Positions 1 to 10,129 of a stretch of DNA of 64,000 nt are shown in pieces. Made by a program: the position numbers and the translations under genes. Under the pieces are notes generated by a model that saw nothing but the letters and a program-made list of their open reading frames with translations, was not told the DNA's origin and did not search any database. This stretch comes from Eubacteriales bacterium. GTDB lineage: Bacteria > Bacillota > Clostridia > Acetivibrionales > JANLFN01. Position 1 is the stretch's first letter. The number at the start of each line of letters is the position of its first letter. The stretch spans positions 62,001 to 126,000 of the forward strand of contig JANLFN010000006.1 of assembly GCA_024655885.1 (NCBI GenBank), written 5' to 3'.

Positions 1-210
1 CGGTTCTTCACTTTGCATAATAAAGAGCCATCCCCGCCTTTGTTTATCCCTATCTAAATTCATAGCACCCTTTCCATTGGATGCATTCACCGCGGCTCAA
101 TTTTTTCCCGGGACCCCCGATCAGGTTGAAATAGGTTTTTCCATAGGCCTCGGTAAATACGGTAGGCTGGTTCGGACCAATGCTTTCAAATCTTCCAACC
201 GTCCCTGAAT

Positions 211-1053
211 TTACAATTTTGAGGCCATCTTTATGATGAGGCTGGCGGCAAATTCCCCCTTTACCGTGCCTGAAGGCCCTGCATTTTGAAGCCAGTATTC
301 GGGGCTCTCGATGATCCCTTTTTCATGCAGCAGCTTTACGGCATCTTCCAGATTTTTATAGTAATTTTCCCGTATGGCAGCCAGCTGCACGCTGTTTGAC
401 CCCTGGTAGCTCCAATAGCTGAAAACAGGGGTTCTTGCGGCCCGGCACATGGCGTTAAAATCCTGTATCTCTTGGGGTGTGGCGTCTCCTGATATTTGCC
501 CGATAGGGTAAATGGGAATTTTATACTGGCTGTACTGCTGTATGGACGTATTGAAGGCCTTCTCCAGGGGCCAGCGCATATAAGACCAGTAAATCTGGGG
601 CATTGCAAATTTGCTGTATTTTGAGAAAATATCGTAGGGCAGAGGATGGTAATTGGGTATGGCAAAGGACGTATAGCCGATGGGTACGCTGCTGTCCTTG
701 ATCCCAAGCATCAATTTTTCTGCTGCATCCCTCATGTTCCTGTTCTCAAATTCCACCTCCACATCAGCCACATAGAAATCCGCCCCGTTGGAAATGGACT
801 CCCTTATAGCTGCAATCTCCCCGTTTATATTTTTTCCGTAACAGTATCCCCACGCTCCGCATTTCAAGCCGTAAGTCTTGATATTTTTGATCATTTGTGC
901 CTGCTGCCATACACTTGTGCCATCATGGGTTTTTATAATATAGCCTGCCAGACCTAATTCCTTCGCTTTGTGTGCTAGCTTGCTTATATCCCCGTTTTCG
1001 CTGTATTTTATCTCGCATATCCAAACATATTTGCCTTGCATAGAATTCAACAA
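211..1053 (-). CDS. putative glycoside-hydrolase-like TIM-barrel protein with a short C-terminal cell-wall/endolysin-like tail
   Basis: 280 aa ORF; ADFYVADVEVEFE and FAMPQIYWSYMRWPL segments resemble GH-like barrels; SPEYWLQNAGPSGTVKGEFAASLIIKMA tail resembles that of cell-wall hydrolases. Confidence 0.55.
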   Translation of the reverse strand: MLNSMQGKYVWICEIKYSENGDISKLAHKAKELGLAGYIIKTHDGTSVWQQAQMIKNIKTYGLKCGAWGYCYGKNINGEIAAIRESISNGADFYVADVEVEFENRNMRDAAEKLMLGIKDSSVPIGYTSFAIPNYHPLPYDIFSKYSKFAMPQIYWSYMRWPLEKAFNTSIQQYSQYKIPIYPIGQISGDATPQEIQDFNAMCRAARTPVFSYWSYQGSNSVQLAAIRENYYKNLEDAVKLLHEKGIIESPEYWLQNAGPSGTVKGEFAASLIIKMASKL

Positions 1054-1176
1054 CCCCTCCCAAAATTAATACGGTGTTATTTAATAATACGCCGCATCCC
1101 TATCCAATATGAAAACAATCAAACCTGTTTCAAATTATATGTTTTGCGGTAAAACCGCGCTGCCCTTTAAACCGCT

Positions 1177-4100
1177 TTATTCCTCTTTCCCCATGACCAC
1201 CTGGATAACATGCTTTACGCCATCCCTGGCAAGACTTATGGGGTCATTTCTCCCAACGGCCCTTCCATCCACAGTGATGCTTCTTACCCCCCTGTTCACT
1301 CCTTCCGGGTTGCTGAAGTTTATTTCATAAGTGGTACCGTTCATTTGGTATTTCACCCTGTATTCCTTCCAGCCTGCGGGTATGCAGGGGTCAATCTTTA
1401 TTCCGCCTTCCGACCTCTTGATGCCCAGGATATACTCTACCCCTACCCTGTACATCCAACCCGCGGCCCCCGTATACCAGGTCCATCCGCCCCTTCCGGT
1501 GTGAGGCTGGACCGCCAGTACGTCCGCCGCCATAACATAGGGTTCTACCTTGTACCTGGACACCTCGATGGGAGTCCGGGCATGGTTTATGGGATTGATC
1601 AAATGGTACAGCTCCCACGCCTTATCGCCTTTGCCCAGTGCGGCAAAGGCAAGTATTACCCAGGCTGCCGCATGGGTGTACTGTCCTCCGTTCTCCCTCA
1701 CTCCCGGCACATAGCCCTTGATGTACCCCGGATTCAGCCTCCCTTCGTCGAAAGGGGGCTCCAGAAGCTTAATGATCCCTTCCCCGGTGTCTACCAGGTA
1801 TTTCTCTACGGCGTTCATGGCCTCTTCCGCACGCCGGGGTCTGGCTGCGCCCGAGATGGCCGACCAGGACTGGGAAATGGAGTCTATCATGCATTCCTCA
1901 TTCTGTACCGAGCCCAGGGGAGTTCCGTCATCAAAATACGCCCTGCGGTACCAGCTTCCGTCCCAGGCGTTCGCTTCAATGGCATTTAAAATTTCCGCGG
2001 CTGCGGCCTCATACCGTCTGGCCCTCTCATCGTCCTTTTTCACAAGGCATATAGGAACAAACCTGTTCAAAATAACATACAGGAACCATCCCAGCCATAC
2101 ACTCTCCCCCCTGCCCCTGTTTCCCACCATATTCATACCGTCGTTCCAGTCCCCGGACCCCATCAGGGGCAGTCCGTGATCTCCAAACCTCAGGGCCTTT
2201 TCAACCGCCCTTATGCAGTGCTCGTACAGCGTAGCCCCTTCCGCAGACACGCGGGGCGCATCATATTTTTCATTTTCGCCCTCTTTAAGGGGGTCACCCT
2301 CCAGGAAGGGTGTCTTTTCCTCCAGGATGCCCCAGTCTCCTGTACACCGTATATAATCGGCGGTTACATAAGCAAGCCACAGAAGGTCGTCAGAATATCG
2401 GGTGCGTATTCCCTTTCCGGTGTCCGGATGCCACCAGTGCTGCACATCCCCTTCCACAAACTGCCTGGAGGCGTGAAGAAGGATCTGCCGGCGGGTAAGC
2501 TCAGGCCAGGCGTACACCAGCGCCATGGAATCCTGCAGCTGATCCCTGTAGCCGTAAGCACCGCCGCACTGGTAAAAAGCGGATCTGGACCACATGCGGC
2601 ACGCAGTGACCTGGTATAAAAGCCATCCGTTCAACAGGATATCCATGGATGGGTCGGGGGTTGTCACCTGGATTGTTTCAAGCTTATCCTTCCAGAACCC
2701 GGCCGCCTCAAGGCACGCCTTCTTTGCTTGGGCAGCATCCCTGTATTTTTGCGCAATTCGAAGGGCTTCCTCTTCATTCTTACCCTGTCCCAGAAGGAAT
2801 ACCACTTCCTTCTCCTCGCCTCCCTCAAGCTGAAGCTTTGCCTGCAGCACCGCACAGGGGTCGAAACCGGCCCCTGTCCTGCCTGAAAGCCCTGCTTTTT
2901 TCAGGCCTGCGGGTTCTTTCACACTTCCGTTCGGCCCTATAAATTCAAACCTGTCTCCGGTACAGCCGCACTCCTTTAACGAGGAGCCGATGACTGCGGT
3001 CCTGTCCCGAAAATCGCTGTTAAACACGTTTTTTATAAACAGCAGCCCCGTTCCTTTGTGGAACCGGGTCACAATGTACTGTGCCGTGGACTCATCCGTG
3101 ACCCCCATGACGGGCCTGATATAATACGTTATGGATAATTTTTTAAGGGATGAGGAGGTGTTTTTCAATTTTATAATACTGATCTTTACCGGGTCTTCCA
3201 CCGGCACAAAAACAGTAAGCTGCTGCTCTATATGGTGGCTGTGATGCTCAAAGGCCGTATATCCGAAGCCATGCCTGACGGTATAGGTTCCCCGTTCCCT
3301 TACGGGCATAGGGGTGATGCTCCAAAAATCTCCTGTGTTTTCGTCCCGGATATACAGCACTTCCCCCGGCAAGTCGGAAACGGGGTCGTTGGACCAGGGA
3401 GTAAGCTTGTTTTCACGGCTGTTTTCAGCCCAGACATAGCCCGAACCGGACTCAGATACCTGGAATCCGAAGCGGCTGTTGGAAATCACGTTGATCCAGG
3501 GTGCAGGCGTATGCTGGCCTTCTCTCAGCCGGATTACATATTCCTTGCCGTCGGAACTGAATCCACCAATTCCGTTAAAGTACTGCAGCCTGTGAGATTC
3601 AGCCCCATGAAGCCCACCGGAGCTTCTCTCTTCTCCGGGAATTGTGCCGACTGCCGCAGAAGCCGAAGGTGCTGCGGGGAAGGATACCTTTCCCTCGCTG
3701 CTTTCCATTTTCATCTGTTCTTCCACAGGTCCTCCGTCACCCCTGAGCATGATGCGGGCTGCGGTACACAGCAGAGTGATGTCCTCTTCCGACATTTGCT
3801 TTGAGCTGCGTATAAATACGCCGCCCCTCCTGTCCTGCAAATCCCTGGCATGACTTGCGGCTACGGCATCCCTCACCACCTCCATGAGGGGCTGCATATA
3901 GCCGTCCTCATCCTCAAGCAGCACTACCAGATCCACGTTTAGGCCCTTCATCCTCCAGTACTCATGGGCTTTAAGCATCCAGTCCACCAGGTCTATCTCA
4001 TCCCTGCTTTTAATGCGTACCAGCACCAGGGGCAGGTCCCCGGAAATTCCAAAAGGCCACAGGTCCGGCTGTCCTTTGACATTCCTTTCAATGATCCCTT

Positions 4101-7100
4101 CCCACCGCCTCCTGAGCGGGCTGGGAAACAGCAATAGGGGAATCATGTTTAAATACTGCTCCACATCCTCCGCTCTAAACCCCAGATACCTGGACTCCAC
4201 CTGGCTGCGGGTCCAGGAGAGTTCAAAGGCCCGTTCAGCGGCTTTCAGATCGCCGTATTTCTCCGCCAGTTCAAGAGCATTTTTACGCGTTTCCGAAACC
4301 GCCACTACATAGGAGATCCTCACGGTCTGCCCCGGCTCTATCTTTACCCTTCCCCTTATGCTCATAATGGGGTCAAGCACGGCACCCACCGTATTGGTGA
4401 GGGGCTGGTCCGCATCCATAGCCAGGGGGTTGGAGAGGTCCCGGTTCCTTCCTATGAATTTAGACCGGTCGGTTTCATACTGTATGTTTCCCACCGTCTC
4501 CCCTTCCACCGACAAAGTATGTATGGCCCACAGGGGTTTTTCCGATGCACTTCTCGGCTTTCTCCAGGCTATCAGGCAGTTGGAGCAGGGTAAAAACTCG
4601 GTGCGGACAAAAAGGTTGCTGAAGGCGGGGTGGGCAGCGTCCGCATCGGGGTGGGCAAGCACTACCTCCAGGTAACTGGTGACCTCCATCACCCTGGGGT
4701 GCTGGCTCCTGTTGGTCAGGGACACCCTTCTTATCTCCGCATTGTCTTCGGGGGACACCACAATTTCGGTATGGGTCTCAATATTGCCGTCCTTCCGCAT
4801 AAATTCGGCCTTGTCCGGCGAAAAAACGACGCTGTATCTCTCGGGGACCGTGTTGCAGGGTTCAAATGTAGCCGACCACATTTCGTTGGAATTAATATTC
4901 TGGACATACAGGATAAAGCCTCCGTTAAAGTCCCTGAGGCTTCCCCTCCACCTGGACACGGCCGCACCGCTATTCCGGCTGTAGCCTGAACCCCTGTCGG
5001 TAACCATGACGGAATAGCTCCCGTTGGAAAGAATGTGCACATGGGGCAGCGGTGAGTCCGGTATGCCGTATGTCCTGACAACCTCCCCCTCCTCCTGCTC
5101 CACTTTTTTCGCGGAGACAGGCTCCGCACTGTGCTCTTTGTTGAAGACCACGCCCAGGGGGACCCTTTCCTGGAGCAGGAGCTCCGCCGACTTTATGATG
5201 GGATTGGCGTGAAACCGGTTTTGCATGATGTTGCCGTTAATAAAATTGTTCAGTGCAATCATGCTCATCCCCTGATGATGCGCCATAAAACTTTTCACAA
5301 TATTGCCTCTGCTGTCCTTTAAAAACCTCCGGCTGGTATAGTCTATGGCCTCATAAAACCCGAATGCCCCTTCCAGCCCCCGGGCCTTCAGCTTTTTCAT
5401 ATTTTCCACCGCCCCCGGCGGGTCAACGGCCAGTGCCAGTACGGTGGCATAGGGCGCCACCACCAGGTCATTCCCCAGGCCTCTCTTGAGCCCCAGCTCA
5501 GGGACCCCGAAGGCCTTGTACTGGTAGTTCAGGTTTAAATCAAAAGCGCTGAAGCCCGACTCGGAAATGCCCCAGGGCACATTCCTCAGCCGGCAGTACT
5601 CCTTTTGATTTTTCACTACAAAAGAATATGTCTCGTCCAGCAGGGTGTTTTCGTAGTTTTTCATGATGAGCAGGGGCATGAGGTACTCAAACATGGTGCC
5701 GGTCCAGGATACCAGCCCCTTGAAGCCGTCAATCATGGTGAGCATCCTTCCCAGCCTGAACCAGTGCCTCTGGTCGATTTCCCTCCTGGCCACGGCGATA
5801 AAGCTTGTCTGTCTTGCTTCGGAAGCAAGCAGGTCATAATAGGATTTGCTCAAATGTCCCTCTTCCACGTTGTAGCCGATGGAAAAAAGCTGGCGCTTGG
5901 GGTCGAAAAGAGGTCTAAACTCCATGCTGCCTACCAGGGATTGTATTCTCATTATCAGGTCCTCAAATAAAGATTTTGCGTCGGTGACCCTGTTTAAGGC
6001 TTCTGATATGATTCCCTTCAGTTTGATGAGGGAATAGGCCTCCACCCTTTCCTCCGCCGGCAGGTTTTCCATAATTTCTTCCCTGCCGCCATACCCTTTT
6101 TCGGCGATAACTTTGTCTATGTCCGTTAAAACCCGGGTGTACGCCTCAAATAGCCCCTGCAGGGACGGATCTGCGCCGATTCGGGCCAATACTGCGTCAA
6201 GCAGCTGGCCTGCGGCCTTTCCGTTTGAGCCGGGAGCCACCGTAACCTCCCCGCAGAGTTCTCCCTCCTCCGCGGACGCCTCTGCCAGGTTTCGGGACAG
6301 AAGGGCCGGCGGAATCAATTGGCTTATCTCCGTCTTAAATGAATTCATCATGGATAAGGCCTTGTTTTCCCACAGCAGGCAGGCGGTCTTGCTCTCTTCA
6401 TGCTTCCTGTAAATGCTGCAGGAAATACGGTCTATAGCTGCGGCCCATGCCTTGAGGTCCACCATCCCGCTTGAAAAGGCCTCAAGAAGAACCGACGTGT
6501 CCACTTTCTCCCCCGGTTCCCCCCTCTCTTCATTTAAAAGGCCCAGAGTATCCCCTATCCCAAGGGCCATATGGATATCCACCAGAGGCCTTTTGATATA
6601 CTCCTTCAGCCCCTGTTCAAGGACCATCAGATAGCCGATGAAGTTCCCGCTGTCAACGGTGGAGACATACAGGGGGCGTAAAGTGTTCAGGGTCACCGTG
6701 TCATACCAGTTATAAAGATGTCCGTTCCATTTGTCCATTTTTTCAATGGTCAAAATAGTATTGCGGATCCTCTCACCCATTTCCACCGTGCCTATATACC
6801 CGAGGTCGCGGGCAGCCATGATGGATATGAGAAGCAGTCCTATGTTTGTAGGCGATGTCCTGTGGGTGATGCCCCTGGGAGGGTCTTCCTGGTAGTTGTC
6901 CGGGGGGAGAAAGTTTTCTCCGCTGCCTGCGAAGGTATCAAAGTAATCCCATGTCTTTCTTGCAAGCCTTCTCAGCTCCCGGATATCCTCCTGGGGCACC
7001 GCCTGCTTTTCTTTTGAATACGGTTTACTGATAGCATAGGCGATGAATGGGGATGAGCTCCAGATTACAAACAGCAGCACAGCCAGAGGCAGGGCTCCGG

Positions 7101-10041
7101 GTAACAGCAGTGCGGCAAGGGCCACAACGGCCGCTCCCCATAAGGCCGAAACCCACATTCTTTTCCAGAAGCTTTTCAGGTCGTTTTTCAGGCTGGACTC
7201 CATATCGGCGGCCGTTACCCACTCCAGCAGGTTCTTCCTGGTAAAAAGCACCCTGCCCAGGGTTCTCAAAATGGCATCGGACATCATGTAGGCCTGGTAA
7301 GGTAGAAAAGCAAACAGGATGGCTGTTTGATAGAAAAGGGCTTTCATGCCGTATAAAATAGTGCAGCTCATTTTTTGCCTGCAAATCCGGGTTTTTCCTG
7401 AAAACAGCGTATTAACCCCGTAGGAGATGATAGGGGTTGCAGCGGTCAGCAGGGCAAATCCAAACCAGACCAGCACACTGCCCGGCAGAATCCCGAAGCC
7501 CAGTGTGATTAAAAGGATCAGGGAGAGGCTGTTAAGGCTCCTGCGCATATTATCAACGATTTTCCACTTGGAAATGGCTGAGAGGGGGTTTGGAACAACT
7601 TTTCCCGATTCATCCCTCACTCTTGCTCCAAGCCAGGGCAGCAGTTGCCAGTCCCCCCTGACCCATCGGTGCAGCCTCATAATATAAGCGTTGTACCTTG
7701 CGGGATAGCCGTCCACAAGCTCAATATCGGTTACCAGTCCCGCCCTCACATAGCAGCCTTCCAGCAGATCATGGCTCAATACGGTGTTCTGGGGGATGGA
7801 GCTTTGCAGGATATCCCTGAATATATCCACTTCATAGATCCCTTTTCCCGTAAAAATCCCCTCACCGAATATATCCTGGTACACATCCGAAACCGCAGTG
7901 GTATATGGGTCTATACCTCCCTGTCCCGCAAAAATGCGTGTAAAAAACGTGCTGTTGGCGCTGTTGATGCTCACGCCCACCCGCGGCTGAAGGAGCCCGT
8001 ATCCCTCCACCACCGTTCCCTTTTTTCTGTCCACCACAGCCCTGTTCATGGGGTGGGCCAGGGTGCCGATCAGCCTCTTTGCCGCTCCCATGGGGAGGCT
8101 GGTATCCGCATCCAGGGTTATGACATACCTGATAAAAGGCACCTCTGACGGATCAACACTGGAAATGGAATAACTGGTATCCCGGGCGCCCCTAAGCAGG
8201 TTGTTCAGTTCATAGATAGCGCCTCTTTTGCGCTCCCATCCGATCCACTTTCCCTGTTTCGGGTTATACTGCCTGTGCCTGTGGAAAAAGTAAAATATAT
8301 CCCTGTCTCCCGTTTTGTAGCGGCTGTTTAGATCCCTTATCCCTTCCAGTGCCGCGGCGGTAATTTTTTCATCCTCAGGCGTGCTCTTCCTGTCTGAATC
8401 CTTATAGTCTCCCACCAGGGCAAAATACAGGTTACGCTCCTGATTGGCAAGAAAAAAAACTTCCATTTGCTCCAAAAGCTCCTTAACCCGTTTTTCACTG
8501 GGAAGCAGCGTAGGAATAATCACCATGGTGCTCAGTTCCTCCGGTATCCCCTCTTTTAACTCCAGCTTGGGGAATTTATACGGGCGGTAGATATGACTGG
8601 CTATGCAGTTGACCAGTGCCACGGCCAGATCACTTGCCGGCACCAGTACGGCCAGCCCTGCCGCAACTGTCCTGACTGCCGTCAAAGATGCGGACTGCCG
8701 CCAGGCATAGCACACAAAGCCCAGCGTTATCAACACTGTGGCGGCAGCGATAGATCCAATGTAGACCTCCGCAGGATGCCGTTTTAAAGCGCGCACCAGA
8801 ATCCTTAAGCCTTCGGGCTTGTATCCTATTTTATTTTCAAGGCATTTTTTCCCTTTACCTATTAAATAATATCCTATATGCCTCTCCACCGCCGCGGGGT
8901 CGTCCGTTTCCTTTTCGGCAGCACACTCCACCGCTTTCCTGGCCACATTGATCTCCGAAGTGTCAAATTTTTGGGCCAGTTTTTCTATTTCATGCCTGTA
9001 GTGGTCCCTTGACTCAAAGTCCATGCAGGAATAGACACCCGCCGGGTCCTGTTCCAGGATACACTCCACCTGGCTTAAGGAGTCGAATATTTCGGCCCAG
9101 TCGGTGTTTGAAACCAGTCTCAGGCTTGTGATGGTATTCCCGAGAGAAACCTGCCTGGAAGCCTGCAGCTGGTGTTCCAGCGACGTCATCCTATCGATGG
9201 ATGAGTTTTGCTCCGACAGCTTCATATCAAGAAAATGTATCACAGTGGAAAACTTATTTCCCTGTTTTCTCAACCTCCTCAGCAGGTACTCCACAAAGGA
9301 GGGGCTTATTTCGCCTCCGGCGTCCAGGCTCCTTTTTATCACGCCAAGCAGCCCATCTTCGGTGCCGCCGGAAGCGGCGCTGATTTCATCTGCCGTTTTA
9401 TCCGCTTTATGCCATTGCTGTTGTGATTCCAGCACCTTTTCACAAATATTCCTGATATTCTCAATCAATGCAATTCTCAGCATAACGGCCAGTGCCCATA
9501 ATTCACCCACAGACAGCAGCGCTTGGGACTGGTAAGCCTCTATGAAAGCAGTCAATGTCCTTTCATCAATCCTGCCGTCGGTATGGGCCACCAGTTCAAG
9601 GGCTATGGCATACACCCTTGGATATCCGGCCAAATGCCCGCTTTTTAACACCGGAAGTTCGGTACTATGTCTGTTTGAAAGGTTTTTTCTAATGTCCTTC
9701 ACCTGTTCTTCAATGATGTAAAAATTGTCCAGCAGCCACTCCGCCGCAGGTGCCGTAGCAAATGTATCCTTTATGTCACGGTTTAGGGCCTTGTATACCT
9801 CCGAAATAAATGAAAAATTTTCATTCATCCTGGGGAGCAGCTGTTGAGAGCTTTTCCTCTTTTTCTCCACCACGTGGCTTCTTGCAATATCCACGGCATG
9901 TTTTTCCAGTTCGTCCGGTGAAAGCATTGTGTCCTTTATTTCAATAAATTCCTTTTTCCTGTTGAATGTCATTAAAACCAGCAAAAGTATGACCAATCCG
10001 CCTAAAACTGCATAAGTAGCAACAATTATCATCAAACTCAT
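1177..10041 (-). CDS. cyclic beta-1,2-glucan synthase (NdvB/Cgs type: GT84 plus glucoamylase-like plus GH94-like C-terminus)
   Basis: 2954 aa ORF; VITLDADTSLP, HDLLEGCYVRAG, RLHRWVRGDWQLLPWLG (GT motifs), multiple TM segments, C-terminal SGDWNDGMNMVG and TGAAGWMYRVGVEYILGI typical of GH94. Confidence 0.93.
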   Translation of the reverse strand: MSLMIIVATYAVLGGLVILLLVLMTFNRKKEFIEIKDTMLSPDELEKHAVDIARSHVVEKKRKSSQQLLPRMNENFSFISEVYKALNRDIKDTFATAPAAEWLLDNFYIIEEQVKDIRKNLSNRHSTELPVLKSGHLAGYPRVYAIALELVAHTDGRIDERTLTAFIEAYQSQALLSVGELWALAVMLRIALIENIRNICEKVLESQQQWHKADKTADEISAASGGTEDGLLGVIKRSLDAGGEISPSFVEYLLRRLRKQGNKFSTVIHFLDMKLSEQNSSIDRMTSLEHQLQASRQVSLGNTITSLRLVSNTDWAEIFDSLSQVECILEQDPAGVYSCMDFESRDHYRHEIEKLAQKFDTSEINVARKAVECAAEKETDDPAAVERHIGYYLIGKGKKCLENKIGYKPEGLRILVRALKRHPAEVYIGSIAAATVLITLGFVCYAWRQSASLTAVRTVAAGLAVLVPASDLAVALVNCIASHIYRPYKFPKLELKEGIPEELSTMVIIPTLLPSEKRVKELLEQMEVFFLANQERNLYFALVGDYKDSDRKSTPEDEKITAAALEGIRDLNSRYKTGDRDIFYFFHRHRQYNPKQGKWIGWERKRGAIYELNNLLRGARDTSYSISSVDPSEVPFIRYVITLDADTSLPMGAAKRLIGTLAHPMNRAVVDRKKGTVVEGYGLLQPRVGVSINSANSTFFTRIFAGQGGIDPYTTAVSDVYQDIFGEGIFTGKGIYEVDIFRDILQSSIPQNTVLSHDLLEGCYVRAGLVTDIELVDGYPARYNAYIMRLHRWVRGDWQLLPWLGARVRDESGKVVPNPLSAISKWKIVDNMRRSLNSLSLILLITLGFGILPGSVLVWFGFALLTAATPIISYGVNTLFSGKTRICRQKMSCTILYGMKALFYQTAILFAFLPYQAYMMSDAILRTLGRVLFTRKNLLEWVTAADMESSLKNDLKSFWKRMWVSALWGAAVVALAALLLPGALPLAVLLFVIWSSSPFIAYAISKPYSKEKQAVPQEDIRELRRLARKTWDYFDTFAGSGENFLPPDNYQEDPPRGITHRTSPTNIGLLLISIMAARDLGYIGTVEMGERIRNTILTIEKMDKWNGHLYNWYDTVTLNTLRPLYVSTVDSGNFIGYLMVLEQGLKEYIKRPLVDIHMALGIGDTLGLLNEERGEPGEKVDTSVLLEAFSSGMVDLKAWAAAIDRISCSIYRKHEESKTACLLWENKALSMMNSFKTEISQLIPPALLSRNLAEASAEEGELCGEVTVAPGSNGKAAGQLLDAVLARIGADPSLQGLFEAYTRVLTDIDKVIAEKGYGGREEIMENLPAEERVEAYSLIKLKGIISEALNRVTDAKSLFEDLIMRIQSLVGSMEFRPLFDPKRQLFSIGYNVEEGHLSKSYYDLLASEARQTSFIAVARREIDQRHWFRLGRMLTMIDGFKGLVSWTGTMFEYLMPLLIMKNYENTLLDETYSFVVKNQKEYCRLRNVPWGISESGFSAFDLNLNYQYKAFGVPELGLKRGLGNDLVVAPYATVLALAVDPPGAVENMKKLKARGLEGAFGFYEAIDYTSRRFLKDSRGNIVKSFMAHHQGMSMIALNNFINGNIMQNRFHANPIIKSAELLLQERVPLGVVFNKEHSAEPVSAKKVEQEEGEVVRTYGIPDSPLPHVHILSNGSYSVMVTDRGSGYSRNSGAAVSRWRGSLRDFNGGFILYVQNINSNEMWSATFEPCNTVPERYSVVFSPDKAEFMRKDGNIETHTEIVVSPEDNAEIRRVSLTNRSQHPRVMEVTSYLEVVLAHPDADAAHPAFSNLFVRTEFLPCSNCLIAWRKPRSASEKPLWAIHTLSVEGETVGNIQYETDRSKFIGRNRDLSNPLAMDADQPLTNTVGAVLDPIMSIRGRVKIEPGQTVRISYVVAVSETRKNALELAEKYGDLKAAERAFELSWTRSQVESRYLGFRAEDVEQYLNMIPLLLFPSPLRRRWEGIIERNVKGQPDLWPFGISGDLPLVLVRIKSRDEIDLVDWMLKAHEYWRMKGLNVDLVVLLEDEDGYMQPLMEVVRDAVAASHARDLQDRRGGVFIRSSKQMSEEDITLLCTAARIMLRGDGGPVEEQMKMESSEGKVSFPAAPSASAAVGTIPGEERSSGGLHGAESHRLQYFNGIGGFSSDGKEYVIRLREGQHTPAPWINVISNSRFGFQVSESGSGYVWAENSRENKLTPWSNDPVSDLPGEVLYIRDENTGDFWSITPMPVRERGTYTVRHGFGYTAFEHHSHHIEQQLTVFVPVEDPVKISIIKLKNTSSSLKKLSITYYIRPVMGVTDESTAQYIVTRFHKGTGLLFIKNVFNSDFRDRTAVIGSSLKECGCTGDRFEFIGPNGSVKEPAGLKKAGLSGRTGAGFDPCAVLQAKLQLEGGEEKEVVFLLGQGKNEEEALRIAQKYRDAAQAKKACLEAAGFWKDKLETIQVTTPDPSMDILLNGWLLYQVTACRMWSRSAFYQCGGAYGYRDQLQDSMALVYAWPELTRRQILLHASRQFVEGDVQHWWHPDTGKGIRTRYSDDLLWLAYVTADYIRCTGDWGILEEKTPFLEGDPLKEGENEKYDAPRVSAEGATLYEHCIRAVEKALRFGDHGLPLMGSGDWNDGMNMVGNRGRGESVWLGWFLYVILNRFVPICLVKKDDERARRYEAAAAEILNAIEANAWDGSWYRRAYFDDGTPLGSVQNEECMIDSISQSWSAISGAARPRRAEEAMNAVEKYLVDTGEGIIKLLEPPFDEGRLNPGYIKGYVPGVRENGGQYTHAAAWVILAFAALGKGDKAWELYHLINPINHARTPIEVSRYKVEPYVMAADVLAVQPHTGRGGWTWYTGAAGWMYRVGVEYILGIKRSEGGIKIDPCIPAGWKEYRVKYQMNGTTYEINFSNPEGVNRGVRSITVDGRAVGRNDPISLARDGVKHVIQVVMGKEE

Positions 10042-10129
10042 TGAAGTCTATCACCATTCCATGTTATTTAAATTAATGCAATCAGCAATATCATTCCCTG
10101 ATTTTGAGGGATTCATAATAACTGCCACA

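Noticed and set aside
1-40. Window begins with CGGTTCTTC, possibly the tail of a GGGGACGGTTCTT element
   Set aside because: Only 8-9 nt visible at the edge; cannot be distinguished from chance.
30-235. Coding-like reading (KDGLKIVNSGTVGRFESIGPNQPTVFTEAYGKTYFNLIGGPGKKL) after the 211-1053 stop, in another frame
   Set aside because: Could be a frameshifted extension or a separate remnant, but it runs to the window edge and no family was recognised; insufficient support to call.
1210-9535. Many + strand ORFs inside 1177-10041 (e.g. 1210..1989, 3232..3804, 7645..8148)
   Set aside because: Shadow ORFs antisense to the well-supported cyclic glucan synthase; compositions are not protein-like and no RBS or domain was recognised.
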